A stretch of DNA of 64,000 nucleotides from Phoenicibacter sp963592435 (GTDB lineage: Bacteria; Actinomycetota; Coriobacteriia; Coriobacteriales; Eggerthellaceae), in contig CAVAWT010000004.1 of NCBI GenBank assembly GCA_963592435.1, positions 20,026-84,025 on the forward strand, read 5' to 3'. Positions 24,651 through 34,331 of the stretch are shown piece after piece (the stretch's first letter is position 1; the number at the start of each line of letters is the position of its first letter). Under the pieces are notes generated by a model. The model saw nothing but the letters and a program-made list of their open reading frames with translations. It was not told where the DNA came from and made no database searches. The position numbers and the translations under genes are program-made.

Positions 24651-27200
24651 ATGAGTTTTTACATTGAAAGAGTGTTTTGCAAAGGAGTTGTGCCAAGTGG
24701 GATTCCATCATTTAATTATGAGAGAAGGGAGCTTATATCAAAACTCCTCTGCGCCAAAGACAAACCTCGTGCAATAGTTGCTCCATCTGGTTATGGAAAG
24801 ACTGCCCTTTGTGCTTCCTATGCCCAAACGATCTATTCTTTTAAAGACACAGTTTGGTTTGACTGTGCTTCTCCGTGCTTTTTGCGTGATTTGGACGCGG
24901 ATCGTTTGGAAGATCCATTTCTTGAGGAGGAAGACATTCAACTTTGTGTTTTTGATGAATTGCCAAAAATCCCGGACATTCTTCTTGAAAAATTTGAAAA
25001 GTTGATTAGTTTTTTAGCGTCGACAAACGTAGAGGTGCTCATTAATTGCGCGTCAGAGGCGAGAAATGAGTTTTTAAATGATAGCAACTATTTTAAATTG
25101 TCTGCAAAGGATCTGCTTGTTGTGAGAAATGACATCGACACAGTTCCTGCAGTTGAATATCCCAATGGAGAAGCAAGCAATCTCTTTGAATCGATTAGGC
25201 GCTATGGACTCTATCGAAACGAAATGCTTGTTTATTACTGCGCGCTGATGTTGCAACAGGGCACTTTTGATGAAATTGAGAATTTTTTTCATAAACGTTG
25301 GGTCAAAAGGTCTTTTGAGGAGATAGAGAGCTTTATGCCTCATGTTCGTGTTGATTTTTCTAAGAGAACCTTTAAGTGCATTGCCTTGAGTGTTGAAGAC
25401 ATTAAAGTTGGCTTTAGTTTTGCAATTGATGAAATAATTGAATCATCGAGGTATGAAAATAGCGAGACTTTCTTTCAAATGATGACAAAGGCACTCGTCA
25501 AAAAAGGGGAGTGGCAACGCGCAAAGGAAGTGGCACTGAAAAATTTCAAACTTCAAGAAAGGTTGCGCTGGGCGCTGGATAACGCTTCGGCCTTCTTCGA
25601 TCGGCACCAAGCTCAAAACATAATAGAGTGCTTGTCAACAAGTTCGCAGCAGATGAGCGAACTTCGAGACGAGATACATGTATGCCTATGTCATCTTTTT
25701 TGTGAAATGGGAAGCTTTCAAAATGCGATAAATTGCGCTACTAAGGTTTTGTGTTCGAGAAAATCAACAAACTCGATGAAAGGCTACGTTGCTCTTTTGG
25801 CTTGTTTTATCTGTAATGAAGAGCGAATGGGTGATTATGAGGAAACGATGATTGAGTTTATGGGTGCAAATGACGAAGGCTGTTATTTTGATAAACCTTT
25901 CGCTTCACTTAAATTTACTCAAAGTGACATTAACTTTCTCAAAGACTTCATCGTTGTTTGGCATCAAGACACGATGAAAGGCCTTATTTTTTTGATGAAC
26001 AGAATTGATGAATATAACGACAAAGGAATTGAGGCCTGTTCCGAGGCTGCCTATTGTTTTTGTGCTTGTTATGTTCTGCGCACGATTTTGAATGAAGGAA
26101 AGAAGAAAAAGTCCTTGCTTTCAGCGTTAAAAAAAGTTTTTATAACACAGCTGGATAATGCTGAGGTTCAAGAGATGATTGGATGCTTGATTTGCTTTTG
26201 TTTTGACTGTTTGAGGCTGAATGACTACAACTATCTCATACCATTTGAAGTTTTAGAGGCTTCTTCTGTTGCATTGGAGGTTTGCGAAGAGCTTTGTTCA
26301 GATTATTTAAGATACACGAATTTGATGATAATAGAGGTCATAAAAGACCACAGAAAAAGAAATGAAAAATCGAAGTATTATTCAGAATTGTCTTGGATGA
26401 AGATAAATTCACCGATTATTGACGAAATGGAAAGCATGGGGAAAAATTCGAGAGAAACGATCAAGCTTTCGTACTTCGGAGGTTTTGCAATGGAGATTGA
26501 TAATCAGCGAGCTGCTTGCTCTCTTGCAAAGCGAAAGAACTGCGTTTATTTCCTTTTTTTGCTCTCGGAAAATATAGGAAAATATATGACGCGAGACTTG
26601 ATAACCGAAAAAATTTGGCCAGATCATATGAGTCCTGATAGCGCTAGGAGAAGCTTTTATAACGCATTGAGCCAGATTAAGGCAACAATTAATGGTGTGA
26701 CGGACACTGAATTTTTGAGAAAAAATGGTTCTGGATATTATCTTGATCCAGACTGTTGCAGTTCAGATCTGCAAGAATTTACAACTTTTTGTAACTATCT
26801 CAATTTTAACGTTGAGAACGTGACTAAAAACATGACGCTTGTGGCCGACAGAATCGTGCATTTTTCGATGCCACTTTTGCCTCAAATCACTAAAATTCCA
26901 AGAATTAACGATTTGAGAATAACTTTTAAGTCGCAACTTGCTGATGCTTTGGTGCTTGCTTCAATTTCTTGTCTCGAGATTAAAGACTTCAGGGATGCAC
27001 TTTGGTTTGCGAGAAAAGCAAAAGATATTGACCATAACCGCGAGGATGCGTATTATCTCATTATGAAAGCTCAAAGTGGACTTAATTTGAGGTCTTCAGC
27101 CGTTTCAACGTTTTTTGAATGCAAAAACATTCTCGATCAAGAGCTTGGGATCATGCCTTCAAACGAAATAAGAAATTTGTATCAAACTGTCATATCTTAA
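24651..27200 (+). CDS. STAND ATPase / SARP-type transcriptional regulator
   Basis: An 849-residue regulator in three parts. The N-terminus carries a P-loop in IVAPSGYGKTALCASYAQ and a Walker-B-like QLCVFDELPKIP, as in MalT-type STAND regulators. The middle (~residues 250-600) is helical with no clear repeat motif and is rich in Cys. The C-terminus has an OmpR-type winged helix (LSYFGGFAMEIDN, KNCVYFLFLLSENIGKYMTRDLITEKIWPD, ARRSFYNALSQIK, GSGYYLD) followed by a BTAD helical region (DALWFARKAKDIDHNREDAYYLIMKAQ). That is SARP architecture with the winged helix placed late. AAGGAG precedes the ATG by nine bases. It stands alone between yqeK and secA in the same direction. The inducer and targets are unknown. 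Confidence 0.82.
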   Translation: MSFYIERVFCKGVVPSGIPSFNYERRELISKLLCAKDKPRAIVAPSGYGKTALCASYAQTIYSFKDTVWFDCASPCFLRDLDADRLEDPFLEEEDIQLCVFDELPKIPDILLEKFEKLISFLASTNVEVLINCASEARNEFLNDSNYFKLSAKDLLVVRNDIDTVPAVEYPNGEASNLFESIRRYGLYRNEMLVYYCALMLQQGTFDEIENFFHKRWVKRSFEEIESFMPHVRVDFSKRTFKCIALSVEDIKVGFSFAIDEIIESSRYENSETFFQMMTKALVKKGEWQRAKEVALKNFKLQERLRWALDNASAFFDRHQAQNIIECLSTSSQQMSELRDEIHVCLCHLFCEMGSFQNAINCATKVLCSRKSTNSMKGYVALLACFICNEERMGDYEETMIEFMGANDEGCYFDKPFASLKFTQSDINFLKDFIVVWHQDTMKGLIFLMNRIDEYNDKGIEACSEAAYCFCACYVLRTILNEGKKKKSLLSALKKVFITQLDNAEVQEMIGCLICFCFDCLRLNDYNYLIPFEVLEASSVALEVCEELCSDYLRYTNLMIIEVIKDHRKRNEKSKYYSELSWMKINSPIIDEMESMGKNSRETIKLSYFGGFAMEIDNQRAACSLAKRKNCVYFLFLLSENIGKYMTRDLITEKIWPDHMSPDSARRSFYNALSQIKATINGVTDTEFLRKNGSGYYLDPDCCSSDLQEFTTFCNYLNFNVENVTKNMTLVADRIVHFSMPLLPQITKIPRINDLRITFKSQLADALVLASISCLEIKDFRDALWFARKAKDIDHNREDAYYLIMKAQSGLNLRSSAVSTFFECKNILDQELGIMPSNEIRNLYQTVIS

Positions 27201-27290
27201 GCGACCAACACTTCATGCGTCGTCTTTATGTAGTAAAATTGATTAGTTAATTAATAAGGACATGAGACTACCATTGGGGTGCAGACGTAA

Positions 27291-30074
27291 ATGAGCATAC
27301 TTTCAAAACTCTTTAGTGCTGGAGAAGGCAAGCAATTAAAGAAGTATCAGGGTAAAGTCGACAGGATAAATGACTTGGAAGATTCGGTGTCGGCTTTAAG
27401 TGATGCAGAACTTGCTGCAAAAACTGCTGAGTTCAGAAAAAGGATTGAGGATGGGCAAAAATTAGACGACATCTTGTGCGAAGCTTTTGCTTGTGTGCGC
27501 GAGGCTTCCAAAAGAACAATTGGTCTTCGCCACTTCGATGTTCAGCTTATAGGTGGAATGTCTTTAAATGCTGGTGAGATCGCTGAGATGAAAACTGGTG
27601 AAGGTAAAACTCTAGTTTCAACTTTGGCGGGCTATCTAAACGCGATCCCTGGAAACAATGTTCACATCGTCACTGTCAATGACTATCTTGCAAAGCGCGA
27701 CAGTGAGTGGATGGGGCGCATCTATAAGTTTATGGGCATGAAAGTTGGTCTAATTCAAAATGGGATGGATCAATCGGCAAAAATTCCAGCTTACAAGGCA
27801 GATGTGACATATGGCACAAACTCAGAGTTTGGTTTTGACTATCTTCGAGACAACATGGTCACAAGAGCGGAGCTGAGGGTTCAGCGAGGCCATTCTTTCT
27901 GTGTCGTCGACGAGGTTGACTCGATTCTCATCGACGAGGCAAGAACGCCGCTCATCATTTCTGGCGCTGGAACGCAGGCAGCTGAAACTTACCGCAAGTT
28001 TGCTTCTGTGATGCCAAACTTGGTGAGAGATGTTGATTTCGAGATGGATGAGGCAAAAAAGACGATCGCCACCACAGATGTTGGTCTTGCTAAAATCGAG
28101 AATTTGCTGGGAATGGAAGACATCTATTCCGACACAACAGGAACGCTTGCAAACCATTTGCAACAAGCCTTAAAAGCACAATTTATGTTTAAGCGCGACG
28201 TTGATTATGTTGTTGTTGATGGTCAAGTGAAAATTGTTGATGAGTTCACAGGACGCATCATGGAAGGCAGGCGTTATTCTGAAGGTCTGCACCAAGCAAT
28301 TGAGGCAAAAGAGCATGTCAAAGTCTTGGACGAAAACCAGACGCTTGCAACGATAACTCTACAAAACTATTTCCGTCTCTACGACAAACTTTCTGGCATG
28401 ACAGGCACTGCTATGACAGAAGATGCAGAGTTCAGGCAGATATACAAACTGCCAGTTTTCTCGATTCCGCCAAACAAGCCTGTCATTCGTGACGACAGGA
28501 ACGATTTGATTTATAAGTCAATCGATGGAAAGTTCAGAGCCGTTGCTGACGATGTCGCAGAACGTCATCACAGGGGGCAGCCTTGCTTGATCGGCACAGT
28601 TTCGATTGAAACAAGTGAAAAGCTATCGAGACTTCTCGACAAACGTGGAATTGAGCATGCAACACTGAATGCGAAGAATCACGAAAGAGAAGCTCACATC
28701 ATCGCTCAGGCAGGGCGCGTTGGTGCAGTGACAATCGCAACAAACATGGCTGGTCGTGGTACTGACATAATTTTAGGTGGCAACGATGAGGTTTTAGCTG
28801 ACGACATTTTAAAGCAGCGAGGCTTTGACCCAGAAGCAGAGCAATTTGATGAAGAAGGCAACGAGAACGAGCTGTTTGCTCCTCAAGCTGAGCGCGACAA
28901 AGCGTTAAAAGAAGCTAAAGAAATTTGCGAGAAAGAAAACAAGGAAGTTTTGGAAGCTGGCGGTCTTTGCGTCATCGGCACTGAGAGACATGAGTCGCGA
29001 AGAATCGACAATCAGTTGCGTGGTCGTTCTGGTCGTCAAGGAGACCCTGGAACAACTCAGTTCTACCTCTCGCTGGAAGATGACTTGATGCGACTTTTTG
29101 GTGGGAACAGGATGGAGTCCATTGGTCGCATGATGGAAAAAAGTGGCATGGAAGACGACGTGCCAATTCAGGCTTCGATGGTCTCTAAAGCGATTGAGTC
29201 AGCACAGCGACAAGTCGAGTCGATGCACTTTGCAGCAAGAAAGAACGTCCTTGAATATGACGACGTTATGAACCTTCAAAGAAAAGCAATCTATGAAGAG
29301 AGAAACGCAATCCTTGACGGAAAAGACGTTTCAGAAAAATTGCCAGAAATTGTTGCAGATGCAGTCTCAGCGCATGTCAATGAATGTCTTGTTGGTGATG
29401 ATTCTTCTGAGTGGGATAAGCGTGCGCTTGAACTTTGGGTGAATGATCAAACTGGGGTTGCTGGATGGAGTGTCGACGATGTTGAGCATGACGATGACCC
29501 AGATGCTGTCTTTGACGTTTTGGTAGACCGTTTCAACGACATCATCGAATCTAAAAAACAAGTGATCGGCGAGGAGGGCTTGAGTCATCTTTCAAGTCAA
29601 GTTATGCTTCGCATGATCGATGTGCGTTGGATGCAACACCTGTCTGAAATGGACTATCTCAAAACTGGCATTGGACTTCGTGCGATGGGGCAGAGAGATC
29701 CGCTTGTTGAATATAAAAACGAAGCATATAACGCGTTTGAGAACATGACAGCAACGATGTATGATGACTACCTCAAAACGCTTCTTCGCATCCAAATTGC
29801 AGTCGCGCCAAAGATAGAGGAAACTGAACCACTTCAGCAAAAGGAGATGACATATTCTTCGCCTGAAGCTTCATTGAATGAGTCTTCGATTTCAACTACT
29901 GCCAGCGCAAATGCTCAAATGCGAGCCCAGGGAATGAATAAACCTCCTGAGCCTTCGCAAGGCAAAGTTGCGACTTATGTGAAAGATAAAGATGACATTT
30001 TCGCAAATGTCGGAAGAAATGACCCTTGCCCATGCGGAAGTGGCAAGAAGTTTAAGAAGTGTCATGGAGCCTAA
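27291..30074 (+). CDS. secA: preprotein translocase ATPase SecA
   Basis: Motor of the Sec export channel, 927 residues, full length. Motifs: AEMKTGEGKTLVSTLAGYLNA (Walker A), DEVDSILIDEARTPLIISG, the helicase-2 region ATNMAGRGTDIILGG, and GTERHESRRIDNQLRGRSGRQGDPG. The C-terminus ends in the zinc-binding SEC-C motif CPCGSGKKFKKCHGA, which binds SecB or lipids. The ATG is preceded by GGGGTG. prfB starts 11 bases before the end of secA in another frame, so the two are co-translated. A SARP-type regulator lies upstream with a 90-base gap holding a TAAAAT box near 27234. Confidence 0.97.
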   Translation: MSILSKLFSAGEGKQLKKYQGKVDRINDLEDSVSALSDAELAAKTAEFRKRIEDGQKLDDILCEAFACVREASKRTIGLRHFDVQLIGGMSLNAGEIAEMKTGEGKTLVSTLAGYLNAIPGNNVHIVTVNDYLAKRDSEWMGRIYKFMGMKVGLIQNGMDQSAKIPAYKADVTYGTNSEFGFDYLRDNMVTRAELRVQRGHSFCVVDEVDSILIDEARTPLIISGAGTQAAETYRKFASVMPNLVRDVDFEMDEAKKTIATTDVGLAKIENLLGMEDIYSDTTGTLANHLQQALKAQFMFKRDVDYVVVDGQVKIVDEFTGRIMEGRRYSEGLHQAIEAKEHVKVLDENQTLATITLQNYFRLYDKLSGMTGTAMTEDAEFRQIYKLPVFSIPPNKPVIRDDRNDLIYKSIDGKFRAVADDVAERHHRGQPCLIGTVSIETSEKLSRLLDKRGIEHATLNAKNHEREAHIIAQAGRVGAVTIATNMAGRGTDIILGGNDEVLADDILKQRGFDPEAEQFDEEGNENELFAPQAERDKALKEAKEICEKENKEVLEAGGLCVIGTERHESRRIDNQLRGRSGRQGDPGTTQFYLSLEDDLMRLFGGNRMESIGRMMEKSGMEDDVPIQASMVSKAIESAQRQVESMHFAARKNVLEYDDVMNLQRKAIYEERNAILDGKDVSEKLPEIVADAVSAHVNECLVGDDSSEWDKRALELWVNDQTGVAGWSVDDVEHDDDPDAVFDVLVDRFNDIIESKKQVIGEEGLSHLSSQVMLRMIDVRWMQHLSEMDYLKTGIGLRAMGQRDPLVEYKNEAYNAFENMTATMYDDYLKTLLRIQIAVAPKIEETEPLQQKEMTYSSPEASLNESSISTTASANAQMRAQGMNKPPEPSQGKVATYVKDKDDIFANVGRNDPCPCGSGKKFKKCHGA

Positions 30075-31149
30075 AACTCTTTGTACAATAAAAGAGCGAC
30101 TTGATGATGTCAGGGCATCTTCACACATAAACGACCTTTTCTCGCGGAGAATTGAGCTCGATAATGAGTTTAAGAAGCCAGATGTTTGGGACGACCCACA
30201 GCGTGCAAGTGCGCTGTCAAAAGAGATTTCTGATGTGCAGTCAACAATTGAAGCTTATGCGTCAGCTTGCAAGCTCTATGATGATGTTGTTTGTGCTTTT
30301 GAGCTTGCAGAAGAGGATGAAAGTTGCGAGGGTCTTTGCAACTCGCTGTTGGAGCGCCTTGACAAAGAAATTTCGCATTTGGAGCTTGAGTCATGGTTCA
30401 CAGGCAAGTTTGATAAAGAAGATGCGATTTTGTCGATAAACCCAGGACAGGGCGGTCTTGAAGCGCAAGACTGGACTGAGATGCTCTATAAAATGTATGC
30501 GCATTACTGTGAGATTAAGGGCTGGAAATATAAAGTTTTAGACATCGTTAAGGGCGAGAGAATTGGGCTTGACAGGTTAACGATGCAAATTTCAGGACAC
30601 AACGCCTACGGCATGTTGCGCAGTGAAATTGGAGTGCATCGCTTGGTTAGGATTTCGCCAACAGACATAAAAAAGCGCAGGCACACAACGTTTGCAAGTG
30701 TGGAGGTTTTGCCAGTTTTGCCTGATGACATTGAAGTTGAGCTTGACTTAAACGACGTCAGGGTTGATGTCTATCGCTCGAGCGGACCTGGTGGACAGTG
30801 CGTTAACACAACAGATTCTGCTGTCAGACTGACTCACATTCCAACAGGAATTGTTGTGACTTGTCAAAATGAGAAAAGTCAACTTTTGAATAAAGAAGCA
30901 GCGATGAGTGTTTTGAAATCGAAGTTGTATGAGTTGGAGGAACAAAAGAGGCAAGATGAGATCGATGAGCTTCGAGGAGAAAAGCGAGATTCTTCTTTTG
31001 GATCTCAAATAAGAAACTATGTTCTTTATCCTTTTCAGCTTGTCAAAGACACTCGAACGGAAATTGAAACTTCAAACACGCAAGCGGTGCTAAACGGCGA
31101 GATTGACGAATTCGTCATTGGCTATCACAAATATGCAGCATCTCAATAG
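30064..31149 (+). CDS. prfB: peptide chain release factor 2 (with SPT in place of SPF)
   Basis: A 361-residue class I release factor. The catalytic GGQ is in YRSSGPGGQCVNTTDSAVRLTHIPTGIVV (residues 243-245). The codon-recognition loop reads GVHRLVRISPTDIKKRRHTTFASVEVLP, so the RF2 tripeptide is Ser198-Pro199-Thr200 rather than SPF. The rest of the loop and the RF2-type C-terminus leave no doubt that it is RF2 rather than RF1. The programmed +1 frameshift of many prfB genes is absent: the frame runs unbroken from the ATG at 30064. The start overlaps the end of secA by 11 bases. The frame is also open upstream to 29992 within secA, but that would add residues not seen in the family. Confidence 0.93.
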   Translation: MEPKTLCTIKERLDDVRASSHINDLFSRRIELDNEFKKPDVWDDPQRASALSKEISDVQSTIEAYASACKLYDDVVCAFELAEEDESCEGLCNSLLERLDKEISHLELESWFTGKFDKEDAILSINPGQGGLEAQDWTEMLYKMYAHYCEIKGWKYKVLDIVKGERIGLDRLTMQISGHNAYGMLRSEIGVHRLVRISPTDIKKRRHTTFASVEVLPVLPDDIEVELDLNDVRVDVYRSSGPGGQCVNTTDSAVRLTHIPTGIVVTCQNEKSQLLNKEAAMSVLKSKLYELEEQKRQDEIDELRGEKRDSSFGSQIRNYVLYPFQLVKDTRTEIETSNTQAVLNGEIDEFVIGYHKYAASQ

Positions 31150-31181
31150 ATTTTATTAATCGAGATTTATAAGGAAATTTT

Positions 31182-32000
31182 ATGACTGAAGAAAAAGAAT
31201 TGAGGGAAATTTCAAGAAGTTGCAGGCGCGACATCGTCAAGATGATTTTTGATGCAAAAAGCGGTCATCCAGGAGGCAGTCTTTCTTGCATCGATGTCTT
31301 GGTTGCGCTTTACTTCGGAGGCGTTTTGAAACATTCTCCAAGCGATCCTGACTTAAGAGACAGAGATCGTTTCATTTTGTCTAAGGGTCATGCTGCGCCA
31401 GCACTCTATGCAGTTTTAGGTGAAGCAGGCTATTTTGCTAAGGAAGAATTTTCAAGCTTTAGAAAACTTCATTCAAACCTTCAGGGTCATCCAGACACTT
31501 TGAAGTGTGCTGGAGTTGAAGTTTCAACTGGTTCACTCGGTCAGGGCTTGTCAATTTCTTGCGGAATTGCAAAGGGTTTGAAGTTAAGGCAGTCATCTTC
31601 TTGTGTTTTCACGCTTCTTGGAGACGGTGAGTGTCAAGAAGGTCAAGTGTGGGAAGCAGCTATGTTTGCTTCTCAAAATAAACTGGACAATCTTGTTGCA
31701 ATTGTTGACAAAAACAATTTGCAAATCGATGGTAACGTTGATGATGTTATGTCGCTTGGCGACCTAAAAGGCAAGTTTGAGTCTTTCGGATGGGAAGTTG
31801 TGACAGTAGATGGTCACGATATGCATGCATTGGTTGATAAATTAAACATGTTTAAAGAAAGTCGTGACTTAAAGCCAAAGTGCATCATTGCTAACACAAT
31901 CAAAGGCAAAGGTGTTTCGTTTATGGAAGGTAACGCAGGCTGGCACGGCAAGGCTCCAAATGAAGAAGAGTTGAATGTGGCTCTATCAGAACTTGAGTAA
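31182..32000 (+). CDS. transketolase, N-terminal (TPP-binding) subunit
   Basis: A 272-residue half transketolase that binds thiamine diphosphate: DAKSGHPGGSLSCIDVLVALYFG, DRDRFILSKGHAAPALYAVLGEAGYF, EVSTGSLGQGLSISCGIA, and the TPP motif GDGECQEGQVWEAAMFASQNKLDNLVAIVDKNN. The pyrimidine-binding half is coded by the next gene, 27 bases away. Split transketolases of this kind are common in anaerobes and archaea. The pair would supply pentoses and erythrose-4-phosphate through the non-oxidative pentose phosphate pathway. AAGGAAATTTT precedes the ATG. Confidence 0.94.
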   Translation: MTEEKELREISRSCRRDIVKMIFDAKSGHPGGSLSCIDVLVALYFGGVLKHSPSDPDLRDRDRFILSKGHAAPALYAVLGEAGYFAKEEFSSFRKLHSNLQGHPDTLKCAGVEVSTGSLGQGLSISCGIAKGLKLRQSSSCVFTLLGDGECQEGQVWEAAMFASQNKLDNLVAIVDKNNLQIDGNVDDVMSLGDLKGKFESFGWEVVTVDGHDMHALVDKLNMFKESRDLKPKCIIANTIKGKGVSFMEGNAGWHGKAPNEEELNVALSELE

Positions 32001-32027
32001 AGTAAATAATTAAAGGTGAAGAAACTT

Positions 32028-32984
32028 ATGGATAATCAATATCTCAAATTCGACGAAACAAAAAAACATGCGACTCGAGAGGCTTTTGGAGAAACTCTTC
32101 TTAAACTTTTGGAGGAAGGAAAAGAAGTTGTTGCAGTCGATGCTGACTTGACTGGTTCGACGACTCTAAAAAAACTAAAGAGTGACCATGCAGAGAGGCT
32201 CATAAATGTGGGAATCGCTGAGCAAAACATGATCGATGTTGCTGCAGGCTTGTCACTTGACGGGTTTGTTGCCTACACTGGTTCTTTTGCAGTTTTTGGA
32301 ACTGGAAGATGCTATGACCAAATCAGAAACACAGTTTGTTACTCCAACTTAAACGTTAAAATTTGCCCAACCCATGCAGGGATTTCTGTTGGACCTGATG
32401 GAGGTTCTCATCAAATGTTGGAGGATGTTGCATTGATGAGTGTGTTGCCTCGAATGAGAGTTCTCGTTCCAGGAGACTTCAACTCATGCAAGCAAGCGTT
32501 GAGGCTTGCGTACGAAACGCCTGGACCAGTTTATGTTCGTCAGGGAAGAGCGAAGCTTCCTCAAGTTTATTCTGACGATGTTGAATTGAAACTCGGTGGT
32601 TCTTTTAAATTGCGAGATGGTGAAGATGTCACAATCATTGCAAATGGAGTTGAGGTTGCAGAAAGCCTAAAGGCTGCAAGTGCTCTGGCAGAACAGGGCG
32701 TGAGTTGCGATGTTATTGATGCTTATTGTTCAAAACCGATAGACAAACAAACAATTCTAGAAAGTGCAAAGAAGACTGGTAAAGTCATCGTTTGTGAGGA
32801 ACATTCAATTTATGGTGGACTATGTTCATCTGTTGCCATGTTTTTGTCGAACATGTGTCCATGCAAGATGGGCTTTGTTGCTGTCAAAAATAAGTTTGGA
32901 ACAAGTGGAGAGTTTGAGGAACTGCTTAGTGAGTTTGAGCTCGATGATAAGGCAATCGTACGCGCAGTTCAAGAGATTCTTTAG
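32028..32984 (+). CDS. transketolase, C-terminal subunit
   Basis: A 318-residue partner of the preceding gene. It has the pyrimidine-binding domain (VDADLTGSTTLKKL, INVGIAEQNMIDVAAGLSLDGF with the catalytic Glu, PTHAGISVGPDGGSHQMLEDVALM) and the transketolase C-domain (DVIDAYCSKPIDKQTILESAKKTGKVIVCEEHSIYGGL). The frame is open from a GTG at 32016, but AAAGGTG at 32012-32018 points to the ATG at 32028 as the start. Confidence 0.94.
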   Translation: MDNQYLKFDETKKHATREAFGETLLKLLEEGKEVVAVDADLTGSTTLKKLKSDHAERLINVGIAEQNMIDVAAGLSLDGFVAYTGSFAVFGTGRCYDQIRNTVCYSNLNVKICPTHAGISVGPDGGSHQMLEDVALMSVLPRMRVLVPGDFNSCKQALRLAYETPGPVYVRQGRAKLPQVYSDDVELKLGGSFKLRDGEDVTIIANGVEVAESLKAASALAEQGVSCDVIDAYCSKPIDKQTILESAKKTGKVIVCEEHSIYGGLCSSVAMFLSNMCPCKMGFVAVKNKFGTSGEFEELLSEFELDDKAIVRAVQEIL

Positions 32985-33008
32985 TAACTTTTTTAAGACG
33001 ACTTCAAG

Positions 33009-34202
33009 ATGTCAGCAAGAATAAAACCAGTTTTGGCGACGTTTCTCGCAATTTCTTTATTGTTAGGGTCAGTCGGATGCGCAAAAAAGGATGTTGAGCA
33101 TAGCAAAAGTGCTGACAGCGAAACGCAACAATCAGCAAATGTTCAAAGCGAAGAGCAGAAAATTTCTCTAACTTGTGGTCTGCATAAACACCCAAATTAT
33201 GATTATGCAGTTTTGGACATCACGTTGAGTGACTTCACCGGTGCTGGTTTTGAATATGGCGATTGTTTGGATGTTGTTTTCGATAATGGCTATGCCCTTT
33301 CTGCGATTCCTTTTTATAACGGATACCACGTCAGAAATGGTCAAGCACTCGTTATGGGAAAAAAGGATGAAGACAGCGTTCTTGTTGCCATAAAAAATGA
33401 AGAATTGATGATTCCTGCGCATCTGAGCGACTCATCAAAAGCCACAATAACGCTTAATAAGAAAGCTAAGTTTTTAGACATTCACAAAGCGCTAGGTCAA
33501 GATTACTCAACGAATGAACAGGATTTTTCGAGTCGAGAGCAATTTTCAAACTTCAGGGCTCTAAGTGGTGGGTCATTAAAAGATGGACTAATTTATCGTG
33601 GAGCAAGCCCTGTTAACAATGTCAAGAACAGAGCGTCAGTGGCAGATTCTTTACTTCGCAATCATGGAATTAAATGCGTCATTGATTTTGCTGACACAGA
33701 AGAAATGTTTGACAATTTTGCATCATCTGATGTTTTTTCTTCTGACTATGTCAACAATCTAAAAAATTCTGGAAACGTGGCATGCGTCAGAGTGGATGCA
33801 AATTACATGTCTGATTCCTACAAAGAAAATGTCGCAAAAGGCTTAAACTTCATGGTTTCGCAAGAAAGTCCAGCATACATAAATTGTGTGGAAGGCAAAG
33901 ACAGGACTGGTTTTGTGGCGATTTTGCTTGAGTCGCTCGCTGGTGCCACCTATGAAGAAATGCGTGACGATTATATGACAAGTTATGAGAACTATTATGG
34001 GTTAACGAAAGAAACCAATCCTAAAGGCTATGACGAAACGGTCTCTCTCTATTTTAATTCCTGCTTGGCATACCTAACAAGCGATGCTGAGAAAAATCTG
34101 AGCTCCCGAACAGATTATGCAATTTGTGCAAAAAGCTATCTTATTAGCGCAGGAATGACTGAAGATGAAATAGAATCCTTGGTCGCTTTTTTAACTGTTT
34201 AA
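33009..34202 (+). CDS. lipoprotein with cysteine-type (tyrosine/dual) phosphatase domain
   Basis: A 397-residue predicted lipoprotein. The signal peptide ends LLLGSVGC, so Cys24 would be lipidated and the protein anchored outside the membrane. A first domain (~residues 55-140: GDCLDVVFDNGYALSAIPFYNGYHV, QALVMGKKDEDSVLVAIKN) loosely resembles the C-terminal barrel of SAM hydroxide adenosyltransferases. The second domain (~170-397) starts FRALSGGSLKDGLIYRGASPVN and carries the signature CVEGKDRTGF, i.e. Cys-x5-Arg, of the MptpB-like tyrosine/dual-specificity phosphatases. These enzymes act on phosphotyrosine, phosphoserine or phosphoinositides. The ribosome site is weak. It follows the transketolase pair by 24 bases, probably on the same transcript. 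Confidence 0.83.
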   Translation: MSARIKPVLATFLAISLLLGSVGCAKKDVEHSKSADSETQQSANVQSEEQKISLTCGLHKHPNYDYAVLDITLSDFTGAGFEYGDCLDVVFDNGYALSAIPFYNGYHVRNGQALVMGKKDEDSVLVAIKNEELMIPAHLSDSSKATITLNKKAKFLDIHKALGQDYSTNEQDFSSREQFSNFRALSGGSLKDGLIYRGASPVNNVKNRASVADSLLRNHGIKCVIDFADTEEMFDNFASSDVFSSDYVNNLKNSGNVACVRVDANYMSDSYKENVAKGLNFMVSQESPAYINCVEGKDRTGFVAILLESLAGATYEEMRDDYMTSYENYYGLTKETNPKGYDETVSLYFNSCLAYLTSDAEKNLSSRTDYAICAKSYLISAGMTEDEIESLVAFLTV

Positions 34203-34250
34203 TTCCTCTATTTCTAAGAATTTAAAGAAGAGTGTTGGACTTCAAACAAT

Positions 34251-34263
34251 GGTGTCAGACATC
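34251..34263. repeat. single copy of the dispersed TGTCWGACA repeat
   Basis: GGTGTCAGACATC, the full 13-base form of the odd palindrome that recurs through the window, lies in the gap between the lipoprotein phosphatase and the HEAT-repeat gene. Confidence 0.7.
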
Positions 34264-34331
34264 ATCTGCTTTCATCGTGTTAAAATTTAGAGTGGATAAA
34301 ATTTTCAATTTAAGAAATTCGGGAGAAATTA

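Noticed and set aside
30064..30160. Programmed +1 frameshift in prfB
   Set aside because: The frame is continuous from ATG through GGQ, and no in-frame early UGA with a slippery CUU is present.
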